NCBI GenBank assembly: GCA_003224635.1
Contig: QHZK01000386.1
Span: 1 to 6,408 of the forward strand
Direction: 5' to 3'
DNA length: 6,408 nucleotides
Source of the DNA: Acidobacteriota bacterium
GTDB lineage: Bacteria > Acidobacteriota > Terriglobia > UBA7540
The notes under the pieces: model-generated
Databases searched by the model: none
Told to the model about the DNA's origin: nothing
The model's input: only the letters and a program-made list of their open reading frames with translations
Position numbers and translations under genes: made by a program
In this document: piece after piece, positions 1 through 5,543 of the stretch
How the letters are laid out: every line of letters starts with the position of its first letter
How positions within the stretch are numbered: the first letter of the stretch is position 1

Positions 1-1
1 C

Positions 2-127
2 CTCCGGGTGTCCCCGGACGGCGAAGACTCCACAATGGTCGTGGAACTTGTCGTCTGGCAAGCTGTGGTCCGGGAAAAGATGGAGCGACGGCAGCACCGA
101 GCGGAGTCCTCTTTGTCTTGCCCTTGA
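2..127 (+). CDS. Possible C-terminal end of an unidentified protein (5' end outside window)
   Basis: A frame open from base 2 runs to a TGA at 125-127 and encodes about 41 residues. The piece has a hydrophobic run (MVVELVVWQAVV) followed by a charged stretch (REKMERRQHR), and most codons end in G or C, as in the other genes here. The start would lie to the left of the window. I do not recognise the family. A minus-strand frame opening at an ATG near 154 is also open to the left edge, but its product is Ser/Thr/Cys-rich and looks like a shadow. The fragment is too short for a firm decision, and the region could equally be non-coding. Confidence 0.28.
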   Translation, partial: LRVSPDGEDSTMVVELVVWQAVVREKMERRQHRAESSLSCP

Positions 128-401
128 CTAAAAGTCCGTGCAACTAAGACGACCATTATAACTCGGTAGGCCTTCTTTTGTCTTTGACCGAGAGCCCACC
201 CGAAAGCCCGTCAGCCCCGGGCCGCGTGACAGGGTCTACGGCCTGCCTGTCGGAGTCCGCTCAACGCGGAGACACCCGGGAGCCCTAGAGGGGCGCGTTC
301 GCGCGAGCCTTAGGGGGGCGGAGACACGAATCCCTCCCCCCAGGTCCTATAGCCCGCGCGATTGTCAGAAGGAAGAATGGGGTTAGATCTAAACTGCGGA
401 C
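128..401. other. Gene-free GC-rich stretch with several potential stem-loops
   Basis: No reading frame here looks coding. By eye, several hairpins are possible: 162-167 with 187-192, 228-233 with 246-251, 256-260 with 266-270 (five perfect pairs, five-base loop), 293-296 with 301-304, and a run of six G (313-318) with six C (336-341). In addition 4-12 is perfectly complementary to 271-279. TTAGATCTAA at 383-392 is a ten-base palindrome just past the end of the DUF2582-type gene. I checked for familiar signatures of RNase P, tmRNA, SRP RNA, group I and II introns and the cobalamin riboswitch and saw none. A perfect TATAAT lies on the minus strand at 155-160 but has no good -35 box. Confidence 0.4.
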
Positions 402-626
402 TTACGCTCCCCGCACTTGAACACGCAGTGTTTTCTTCTCGGGAGTGATGTCCACCTTGTTTTCTCGCGCCAGCCACCCGACGGCGAGGTTCAGCAACTC
501 ACTGTCCCCATTGAACTTCTTCTTCAATTGAGCAAGGGTCTGGGGTCCCGCGCTGGAGAGCTCCTGCCATACCTTGCCGGCCGTTTCACCTACTTGCGCT
601 TTGATGTCACTTTGCTGGTTGCTCAT
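402..626 (-). CDS. Small winged helix-turn-helix protein (DUF2582 type)
   Basis: A 74-residue protein, complete, ending in TAA. Residues 11-52 carry the pattern I associate with the DUF2582 winged-helix family: a VGETAGKVWQEL helix, a TLAQLKKKF helix and LLNLAVGWLARE, followed by a short beta wing (KVDITPEKKTLRVQ) at 58-70. The whole length is one domain. Members are small soluble proteins presumed to bind DNA or act as regulators, but I know of no established target. The ATG start is supported by a near-perfect Shine-Dalgarno sequence. The gene stands alone, with no same-strand neighbour within 600 bases upstream. The only promoter-like pair upstream on its strand is weak: TTGCCA at 842-847 and TAAATG at 818-823, spacer 18. 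It would imply a leader of about 185 nt. Confidence 0.85.
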   Translation of the reverse strand: MSNQQSDIKAQVGETAGKVWQELSSAGPQTLAQLKKKFNGDSELLNLAVGWLARENKVDITPEKKTLRVQVRGA

Positions 627-640
627 ACTTTGCTAAGTCA

Positions 641-649
641 CCTCCTTTT
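641..649 (-). promoter_or_regulatory. Strong Shine-Dalgarno sequence for the DUF2582-type gene
   Basis: The minus strand reads AAAAGGAGG and continues as TGA, giving a ten-base match (AAGGAGGTGA) to the 3' end of 16S rRNA. The gap from GGAGG to the ATG at 626 is 14 nt, longer than the usual 5-10. No closer in-frame start exists: the GTG inside the motif hits a TAG two codons later. The ATG is therefore retained. Confidence 0.75.
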
Positions 650-946
650 GAGTCGAGTCGTTTCAAAGAGTCGATTTCGCTTAGGGAGCGAGACTGGCTG
701 GCATCACTGGACTTTTGAAAGAGTTTTCGAGTTCCGTTCCGCGTTTCGGGGTTGCTGCAACTGCGGTCGGCAATCCGAGAAGTGAGCGCTTTCCGTTCGG
801 CCAATCCCCTCGGCTATCATTTAACCTTATAACGCTGGTTTTGGCAAAGAATTTCTTTTTATGGGAGGCATTCAAGAGGGCCGGCCCGGGGGCTGGCGGC
901 AGGACTTCTTGCCCTCAACTGCTTGTCGGCGCTGCACTTCGCACAG
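650..946. other. Intergenic stretch without a recognisable gene
   Basis: Several frames are open here on both strands, but none gives a product with domain-like character, a convincing ribosome-binding site or typical codon use. The plus-strand frames lead into the transposase-like and TonB-like fragments that follow. I see no tRNA, no strong terminator and no direct repeat. Confidence 0.5.
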
Positions 947-1000
947 CGCGCTCCGATGGCAGTGGCGCACACGATTCTGGTGGCTGCCTACGACTACTGA
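947..1000 (+). pseudogene. Possible remnant of an IS110-family transposase C-terminus
   Basis: The frame at 947 reads RAPMAVAHTILVAAYDY and then meets a TGA at 998-1000. The piece (K)RAxxAVAHxILVxxY matches the motif I know from the C-terminal part of IS110-family transposases, where it follows a basic segment and precedes a conserved PYxxLGxDYF segment. Here neither the upstream catalytic region nor the downstream segment is visible, so at most about 17 residues survive. A match this short could be chance. It lies in the same frame as the first part of the TonB-like fragment. Confidence 0.3.
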
Positions 1001-1250
1001 ATTGGCATCAAGGCTATCGGGCGCCGGCTTCACTCTCTTTACGCGAGTCAGATTCAGCTCGCGGCGGATGAGAAAGGCGACATCACCGACGCTGAGGTTC
1101 TCAGCGGTCCCGGGGATCCTTGCAGGAGGCAGCCTTGGAAGCGGTGAAGAAGCGGTGGTTCAACTCCGCCCTCAGACGCGCCGGTCGGGGTGGAGTCAGC
1201 TACCCGTTCCCGGCAGGGTACATGATTAACTGCGGGCAATTACAGTACCA
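1001..1250 (+). pseudogene. Frameshifted fragment of a TonB-type C-terminal domain
   Basis: Two adjacent frames together read as an energy-transducer TonB C-terminal domain. From 1052 the frame gives IQLAADEKGDITDAEVLSG followed by PGD. After a shift at about 1112-1120 (one base missing in GATCCTTGCAG) the next frame gives LQEAALEAVKKRWFNSAL and then VSYPFPAGYMINC. TonB domains typically show V.DE.G.VTDA.VLSGP...L..AALEAV.KWRF.PA, with the W and R here swapped to RW. There is no start codon, membrane anchor or proline-rich linker: the frame is closed by TGA at 998-1000. This is therefore a decayed piece, not a working gene. It ends a few bases before the convergent DUF4382 gene. Functional TonB proteins couple inner-membrane energy to outer-membrane receptors. 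Confidence 0.6.
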
Positions 1251-1254
1251 GACG

Positions 1255-2688
1255 CTAAATGCATCCGGTGAAAGTGATCGTCGCCGCCGTCACCGTTCCC
1301 CCGGGACCTACGGCGAGCGGATTCGCGGGCGTCGCGTTATCCGTGGTGATCGTCACCGTGGGCGAGCTGCAATCCGCCGTCCCGTCGCTCTTGGTTGCGT
1401 CCGCTTCGATGCTATAAGCGGCGTTGCCCGAGGGCGTCGAATAGCTCGTCCCCGCCGAGTTGAACGTGCCAGCCCTGGGATTACTCCCCGGCACCAGCAA
1501 GGCGTAGTTGGCGCAGTCCGTAGCCGCCGTCGCCGCCGGACACACGGCCACTCCATCGGTCGCCAGCGGAAATGCGGTCGAGCCGGCAAACAGAGGGATG
1601 GTTACGGTGACGGCCGACCCGCCTGGGGCCGTGGCCTGCTGAAGGGCGAAAAGCGTGACGTCGGTCGAGGTGGCCAAATTGGCGGCCGTAGTCGACGTCA
1701 CCATCCCGTTGATCGTGCCCGGCGTCGTGGTCCCTGTCCCTTCCGGAATCAGCCCAATGTCACCCAGCGCTGTCCCTACAGGCACCTGCAGCGTGACCGT
1801 GGCGTTGTAGGTCGTGGTACCCGTCATCCCGGTCACGACCACGTCGTAGTTGCCCGGCGGCAGCGGGCAGAAGAAGAACGTGCCATCGCTGGCTGTCAGA
1901 GCCGACATCTGAACGCGGTCCACGTTGTTCACGACCTGCTCGAGCGAGACCACGGCGCCAGGGATCGGATTCGTGGTCGTGCTGTCGACGACGCGGCCGC
2001 TCAGCGTATTCTGGTTCAGCGCCACCTCGCCCGCATGGAGCGTAGGCTTCAGGCGGTACCGCCCGTTGCCTTGTCGCAGGATGGAACGGCAGGCATCGAA
2101 GTCGATGTTGATGTCGGCGGATTGCCCGGCCATAAGATCGATGCCGCCCCCTGCGATCTGCCCCGGCGGGATCTTGAGCCCGGTTTTCGCCTCGCTGCTC
2201 AGGTTGAGCGTTTGGGGCGACCCCCCGTTCGGGACCACGCAGTTGAAGCCTCCCGACCCGCAGGCGTTGGGTGAGGGTGTCGCGCCGGTCGCGTCATTGG
2301 CGAGCAGGATCAGGCGGATCTGCTGGTACTTCCCCGGCGGCAGACCTGTGGTCGAACCCAATTGAGTCAGGACGCAGGTCGTGGAGGCCAGACTCAGCAG
2401 GTCAATCTGCTTTGGATTACTGGTGAGATCGACCAGTGTCACCCAACCGCTGTCGTTCGAACCCGCGTCGGAACTAATGTGGGCTACGACCTTGGTGATC
2501 GTCACCCAGACGTTCGAATACTGCGCGGCGCAGGTGGGAGGATCGGAGATGCTGGTGGTGACGGTTCCGGTCATCGAGGACGTCGAATTCTGCGTCCCGC
2601 TGCCGCAACCCGTAAGGACCATAAGCCAAATCGACGCCGCTACGAGTAAAGCCAGTGAAGCGCGACTGCGAAGCCTGCCTTCTTTCAT
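1255..2688 (-). CDS. DUF4382 lipoprotein with a carboxypeptidase-regulatory-like domain
   Basis: A 477-residue exported lipoprotein. Residues 1-28 form a lipoprotein signal: basic MKEGRLRSR, a hydrophobic core and lipobox LTGC with Cys28, giving an acylated mature N-terminus. Residues about 38-220 match DUF4382 (GTVTTSISDPP..., YSNVWVTITKVVAHIS, WVTLVDL, IDLLSL, LPPGKYQQIRLIL and a closing RLKPTLHAGEV). Residues about 229-300 are a carboxypeptidase-regulatory-like beta-sandwich (LSGRVVDSTTTNPIPGAVVSL, ASDGTFFFCPLPPGNYDVVV). Residues about 325-477 are Thr/Ala-rich, have five cysteines including the penultimate residue, and show no family I recognise. Cysteines at 53, 105, 143, 150, 200 and 274 could form disulfides. 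The family is common in Acidobacteriota and its function is unknown; an extracellular binding or structural role is a guess. The start is the ATG at 2688, not the in-frame TTG at 2718 (see ribosome-binding site). Confidence 0.9.
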   Translation of the reverse strand: MKEGRLRSRASLALLVAASIWLMVLTGCGSGTQNSTSSMTGTVTTSISDPPTCAAQYSNVWVTITKVVAHISSDAGSNDSGWVTLVDLTSNPKQIDLLSLASTTCVLTQLGSTTGLPPGKYQQIRLILLANDATGATPSPNACGSGGFNCVVPNGGSPQTLNLSSEAKTGLKIPPGQIAGGGIDLMAGQSADINIDFDACRSILRQGNGRYRLKPTLHAGEVALNQNTLSGRVVDSTTTNPIPGAVVSLEQVVNNVDRVQMSALTASDGTFFFCPLPPGNYDVVVTGMTGTTTYNATVTLQVPVGTALGDIGLIPEGTGTTTPGTINGMVTSTTAANLATSTDVTLFALQQATAPGGSAVTVTIPLFAGSTAFPLATDGVAVCPAATAATDCANYALLVPGSNPRAGTFNSAGTSYSTPSGNAAYSIEADATKSDGTADCSSPTVTITTDNATPANPLAVGPGGTVTAATITFTGCI

Positions 2689-2697
2689 TGGACCGAG

Positions 2698-2705
2698 CCT
2701 CCTCT
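2698..2705 (-). promoter_or_regulatory. Ribosome-binding site that fixes the DUF4382 gene start at 2688
   Basis: The minus strand reads AGAGGAGG, nine bases before the ATG at 2686-2688. The longer frame from the TTG at 2716-2718 would place this motif inside the coding region and would put ten extra residues ahead of the basic n-region of the lipoprotein signal. Both points favour the ATG. Confidence 0.85.
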
Positions 2706-2741
2706 GCTGAATTCCCAAAGGTCGATTATCAAGTTGTTGAT

Positions 2742-2770
2742 ATTAATCTAGCGCGGATTAGTGCCGTCAA
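2742..2770 (-). promoter_or_regulatory. Candidate sigma70-like promoter of the DUF4382 gene
   Basis: On the minus strand TTGACG (2765-2770) is followed after 17 bases by ATTAAT (2742-2747), within an AT-rich island (about 2724-2762) in otherwise GC-rich DNA. The -35 box matches the consensus in five of six positions and the -10 box in four. A start near 2735 would give a leader of about 47 nt carrying the ribosome-binding site. Confidence 0.35.
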
Positions 2771-2810
2771 TCAGTTCCTAAAACGGGCGTAAAGGTGCCA
2801 CACAGGAGAA

Positions 2811-2836
2811 CCCCCGCCGTGCACCGCGGGTGGGGG
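2811..2836 (-). terminator. GC-rich hairpin, possible weak terminator after the coiled-coil gene
   Basis: CCCCCGCC at 2811-2818 pairs with GGGTGGGGG at 2828-2836, giving eight pairs including one G-T, and leaves a roughly ten-base loop. It lies about 60 bases past the stop of the gene at 2897-3799. On the minus strand it is followed by TTCTCCT, only a poor T-tract, so intrinsic termination would be inefficient. Confidence 0.25.
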
Positions 2837-2896
2837 CGGCTGGAGATGCCCTGCTGGTTTCCGTCGGTGGTCCGAACCGAGGGATGAGGGCCGAGG

Positions 2897-3799
2897 CTAG
2901 TGCTGAGGCTCGGAGCGGTGCGGCAGGCTGGCGTCGGCCTGCGAGGTCGATGAACTGCTCGCGTCAGCGTTCGGCGCGCCTTTCGATGCCGCCAGCTCGG
3001 ACCTTTTGAACTTAGGCTCGCTCACGTACCCGTGCACCTCGTCCTTGCCGATCTGGTTGACGACAAGCTGAAGCGCCTGAGTGCTCCCGGGAGGATAGAA
3101 CACCACGGGCTCGTACAGGTTCACGCTCTTCTTGGTGAGCTGTACGTCATCGACCAGCATCGCCAGAGTGTAATTTCCGTGCTTCGTGCTGGTCTTGCGC
3201 AGCGACAAGCTCATGGACCCTACGCGTTTGAATCCTTTGGACTTCGTCAGATCGAACTCGTAGTAGTTGCGCTCTCCGCGCTTTTCGAGCTCGACCAGCT
3301 CGTCGTGGGTTTTGGCGATCGATCCGCCCAGCTCGTCCCGCGTCGAGCTCAGGCTGCTCTGAAGGTCGGAACGCGTTTTCTCGAGGTCCTGTTGCGTGCT
3401 CGCGAGCTGCTTCTTTTCCTCATCGAGCTGCGCCTGCACCTTCTTCCAGCGCGGGTCTTCTCTTCGCACCTGGGCCGTTCGTTTTCCGCGTGCTGCCCGT
3501 GCGCTCCGTGCCTCTGAGGCCGCAGCGGCCTCGGCTGCCTTCTGCTGCTGCTGGGCGGCCAGCCGGGCGCTTATGTCGTTCAACTGTGAATTCAGCGCGT
3601 CCACCTGGCTGCGCGTCTGGCTCAGGGCCGAACTTGCCTGTTCCTGACTTGCGGCCAGTCGCTGCGCGTCGCTCCGCTCGCGAAAGGCATAAAAGAGGCC
3701 CACCGCCGCGGCGCACGCCAGCACAATCACGGCGATCACCAGCCCACGGTTCGGCGGCGCGGGCGGAATTGACAGTTGACCCTGCGTTTGCTCCTCCAT
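2897..3799 (-). CDS. Membrane-anchored coiled-coil protein, conserved hypothetical
   Basis: A 300-residue protein. Residues 1-18 are short and Pro-rich, 19-38 are one transmembrane helix (GLVIAVIVLACAAAVGLFYA) acting as a signal anchor, and 45-172 are Gln/Ala/Glu-rich heptad-like sequence predicted to form a coiled coil. This is broken at about 85-118 by an Ala/Arg-rich segment and DPRWKK. Residues about 176-268 form a separate beta-rich domain (ERNYYEFDLTKSKGFKRVG, SMSLSLRKT, GNYTLAMLVDDV, SVNLYEPVVFYPPG, LQLVVNQI, VHGYVSEPK). The tail 270-300 is Ser/Ala-rich and disordered. With the N-terminus inside, the coiled coil and beta domain would lie outside the inner membrane. I recall similar proteins from Acidobacteriota, none with a known function. 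The start is supported by GGAGGGG at 3805-3811, five bases before the ATG. Confidence 0.85.
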   Translation of the reverse strand: MEEQTQGQLSIPPAPPNRGLVIAVIVLACAAAVGLFYAFRERSDAQRLAASQEQASSALSQTRSQVDALNSQLNDISARLAAQQQQKAAEAAAASEARSARAARGKRTAQVRREDPRWKKVQAQLDEEKKQLASTQQDLEKTRSDLQSSLSSTRDELGGSIAKTHDELVELEKRGERNYYEFDLTKSKGFKRVGSMSLSLRKTSTKHGNYTLAMLVDDVQLTKKSVNLYEPVVFYPPGSTQALQLVVNQIGKDEVHGYVSEPKFKRSELAASKGAPNADASSSSTSQADASLPHRSEPQH

Positions 3800-3992
3800 A
3801 CTTTCCCCTCCAAAGAAATCTGTACGGTCACTTCCACGGGAGCACGCAGGCTGCCAAGGCCGGGAATTCTAACTGCCTGAAGGACTTACCTTTATCGCGA
3901 CGATTCGGCGCCGATTTGGAACCTGGAAGGCAGAAACTTCCGACTTGAGGAAGAAATTGCGCGGTCCCTCCGCGTGGCTCTTAGAGGGTCTG

Positions 3993-4066
3993 GGTGAGCG
4001 ACGGGATTCGAACCCGCGACGTCCAGATCCACAGTCTGGCGCTCTACCAAGCTGAGCTACGCTCAC
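3993..4066 (-). tRNA. tRNA-His (anticodon GTG)
   Basis: The minus strand folds into a full cloverleaf: acceptor GTGAGCG with CGCTCAC, D arm GCTC/GAGC, anticodon stem CCAGA/TCTGG around the loop CTGTGGA (anticodon GTG), and T arm GCGGG/CCCGT around TTCGAAT. The base before the acceptor (4067) is G on this strand and can pair with the discriminator C73 at 3993, the identity feature of bacterial tRNA-His. The 3' CCA is not encoded, since C73 is followed by CAG, so the end must be added by the CCA-adding enzyme. It reads histidine codons CAC and CAT. Confidence 0.96.
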
Positions 4067-4106
4067 CGCAGAGGACTACGACAGGGATGACTCTGCCGTT
4101 CATTAC

Positions 4107-4136
4107 TTTCTAACATTTGCCGGCTTGAAGTGTCAA
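4107..4136 (-). promoter_or_regulatory. sigma70-like promoter of tRNA-His
   Basis: The minus strand carries a perfect -35 box TTGACA (4131-4136), an 18-base spacer and TAGAAA (4107-4112, four of six matches to TATAAT). A start near 4100 leaves about 34 nt of leader before the mature tRNA end at 4066. The -35 box begins only about 40 bases past the stop of the gene at 4175. Confidence 0.6.
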
Positions 4137-4174
4137 CGCGCCTGCTTTCAGGACCGGATGCGGGGTCGAAGCAA

Positions 4175-4636
4175 TCAGTTCGCGATGGTGTCCTGATCGG
4201 TTTCAGAAACGGGAATCTCTTGTAATTCTGTAGGACGCTGGCAGCAAACGCACGGCCCCGGCTCGAGCGCAACGATATTGCAAACATCGCAATAATACCG
4301 CACCCTGAACAACTTCCCGTTGTGGACGGTGTAGAGGCGGGCGACCTCCAGCGTGCCGTCGCGCTTCATCGTCCCTTCCAGCCGCACTTCCCGGTTCTCA
4401 AGGCGCTTGTCCTCGAGCGTGTGGAAGAGATAAGTGGCTTTCGCCGCCAGCCGATAGTCCTTGTTGTGCACCCTGAGAACTGGCCCGCGTCCCGGCACAG
4501 AAAGCAATTGACCTTCGAAGACGCTCTTGGCCGCGCTGTCTGCCCCGAAAGCCGGAGCAGCGAACGCGGCCAGCGCAAGCACCATGGTGTTGCCGATGCA
4601 TCGCCAAACTTCATATTTGTGGCGCGCCAATGCCAT
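4175..4636 (-). CDS. Small secreted protein with a C-terminal Cys cluster
   Basis: A 153-residue protein with a Sec-type signal peptide at about residues 1-31 (hydrophobic MVLALAAFAAPAFG, cleavage near AFG-ADSA). Residues 38-112 alternate in a beta-rich pattern (FEGQLLSVPGRGPVLRVHNKDY, NREVRLEGTMKRDGTLEVARLYTVHNGKL) that could be an OB-like barrel. Residues 116-132 hold CDVC and, nine residues later, CVCC: a compact CxxC...CxCC cluster that could bind zinc or another metal, or form disulfides. I recall similar sequences from Acidobacteriota, function unknown. The start at 4636 has GAGGAG at 4642-4647, five bases upstream. The inner Met18 has no such site and would lack the basic n-region. It lies 81 nt after the broken gene on the same strand and may share its transcript. 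Confidence 0.85.
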   Translation of the reverse strand: MALARHKYEVWRCIGNTMVLALAAFAAPAFGADSAAKSVFEGQLLSVPGRGPVLRVHNKDYRLAAKATYLFHTLEDKRLENREVRLEGTMKRDGTLEVARLYTVHNGKLFRVRYYCDVCNIVALEPGPCVCCQRPTELQEIPVSETDQDTIAN

Positions 4637-4717
4637 TCGGGCTCCTCACTCTTCGAATGACCTCAAGGGCTGCTCCAAACGCTCTTGGCAGTTGGGCTTC
4701 GGCCACGAGTTGCCTCG

Positions 4718-5358
4718 TCAGCTCGCCGAGACCTGCCCCACCAAAACCAAAGCAATCGGAAGATCCCCCAGTTTCGTTTGCAGCACCCGGCGCCCTTGCT
4801 CGTCCTCGACGACCGAAGGGAAGCTGGCGCCCTGGCTCACCGGAACCAGACTCATGACGGCCGGGTGGCCCGTTCCCGATGCCTGTTTGCTGAGCTTCAC
4901 CAGGTCCTCGAATTTCAGGCCCTTGTCAATCTCCGTGTCAGCCGCGGCGGGGCTCAGCGCCACGAAATCCGGGTAAGGGTTAGCGCCCATGTGATTGCCG
5001 TCTTGGGGCATCCTGGAAAGTCCAACCACGGAGCCGGAAAGTGTATGACCGCCACCAGCGTTCCCACCGTCAGGTTGGAATAGATGGCATCTGACCCGCC
5101 GCTGCTCGGGCCAGAAGCGGCTGACTTCACCAGCCACACCTCGCTCACCGCCGCTCCCTTGTCGCTGACCAAGCGGGTTCCCCGTGTCTGGAGCTTCTCC
5201 TCGAGCGCCTTCGGGACATCGGGCGAGTTCAGCGGACCCACGGGCTCGGTCTTATATGCGCCTTGGCCCCAGGCGACCGCGCTCCATAAAAGCAGGAACG
5301 CAGCCATCGCCCTTATGGGCGCACTTCGGGCCCCACTCATTCGCGAAGTTCGTTTCAT
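4718..5358 (-). pseudogene. Frameshifted gene for an exported conserved hypothetical protein
   Basis: Two minus-strand frames make one protein. The first (from the ATG at 5358) has a signal peptide at about residues 1-32 (AAFLLLWSAVAWGQG), then a domain with ALEEKLQTRGTRLVSDKG, VSEVWLVK and TVGTLVAVIHFPAPWLDFPG (residue 116). It then loses sense and stops at 4954. The second frame resumes with MPQDGNHMGANPYPDF, VALSPAAADTEID, FEDLVKLSKQASGTGHPAVM, VVEDEQGRRVLQTKLG and LPIALVLVG, ending in TGA at 4718-4720. Both halves fit an Acidobacteriota family of secreted hypotheticals as I recall it. Those proteins also have a GxYTLRY-like strand between the two halves. It is missing here, so the lesion at about 5011-5030 looks like a deletion of some tens of bases rather than a single lost base. 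The truncated product would be 134 residues. A weak GAGGG lies about ten bases before the ATG. Confidence 0.8.
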
Positions 5359-5410
5359 AGCATTGCCGCCCTCTTAACCGCGATCCAAGAAGTTAGGATG
5401 CGCGCCAACA

Positions 5411-5440
5411 GAAAAGGGGAGACTACGCTGCGTCTCCCCC
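5411..5440 (-). terminator. Rho-independent terminator after the DUF1326 gene
   Basis: On the minus strand GGGGAGAC (5439-5432) pairs perfectly with GTCTCCCC (5423-5416) around the eight-base loop GCAGCGTA, and is followed directly by TTTTCTGTT. It stands about 100 bases past the DUF1326 stop and about 50 bases before the next gene, so it separates the two transcription units. Confidence 0.85.
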
Positions 5441-5543
5441 ACGCGTTCCGGTTCTGCTGCGAACCTCCGAGCTCGAATTCCCTCCGCACCGGCAGGGACC
5501 CCTAAGAGCCGCAGAGTCGCGCCGGAGATAGGGACCGAGAGAA

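Noticed and set aside
1..154. Minus-strand frame from an ATG near 154 running off the left edge, preceded by TATAAT
   Set aside because: The product is Ser/Thr/Cys/Arg-rich without hydrophobic pattern, there is no ribosome-binding site, and the TATAAT runs into the ATG itself.
607..804. 65-residue minus-strand frame upstream of the DUF2582-type gene
   Set aside because: It starts with TTG, has no ribosome-binding site, overlaps the Shine-Dalgarno and start of the real gene, and has no domain-like pattern.
1120..2274. 384-residue plus-strand frame
   Set aside because: From about 1255 it lies opposite the DUF4382 gene and is Arg/Gly/His-rich, typical of an antisense shadow in GC-rich DNA. Only its first 130 bases, the TonB-like piece, carry meaning.
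2689..2718. TTG at 2718 as start of the DUF4382 lipoprotein
   Set aside because: A ribosome-binding site lies inside this extension, correctly spaced for the ATG at 2688, and the extension does not suit a lipoprotein signal.
3937..3953. CTTCC/GGAAG hairpin downstream of tRNA-His as a terminator
   Set aside because: It has only five pairs with a seven-base loop and is followed on the minus strand by TTTCTG, too weak to call.
3869..4066. 65-residue minus-strand reading frame beginning MSVAQLGRAPDCGSG
   Set aside because: Its first part is the translated tRNA-His gene, a well-known false prediction, and the rest has no domain or ribosome-binding site.
4718..5137. 139-residue minus-strand frame as an independent gene
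   Set aside because: Its first 40 or so residues are out-of-frame translation of the upstream half. The sensible part begins near MPQDGNHMG and continues the protein started at 5358.
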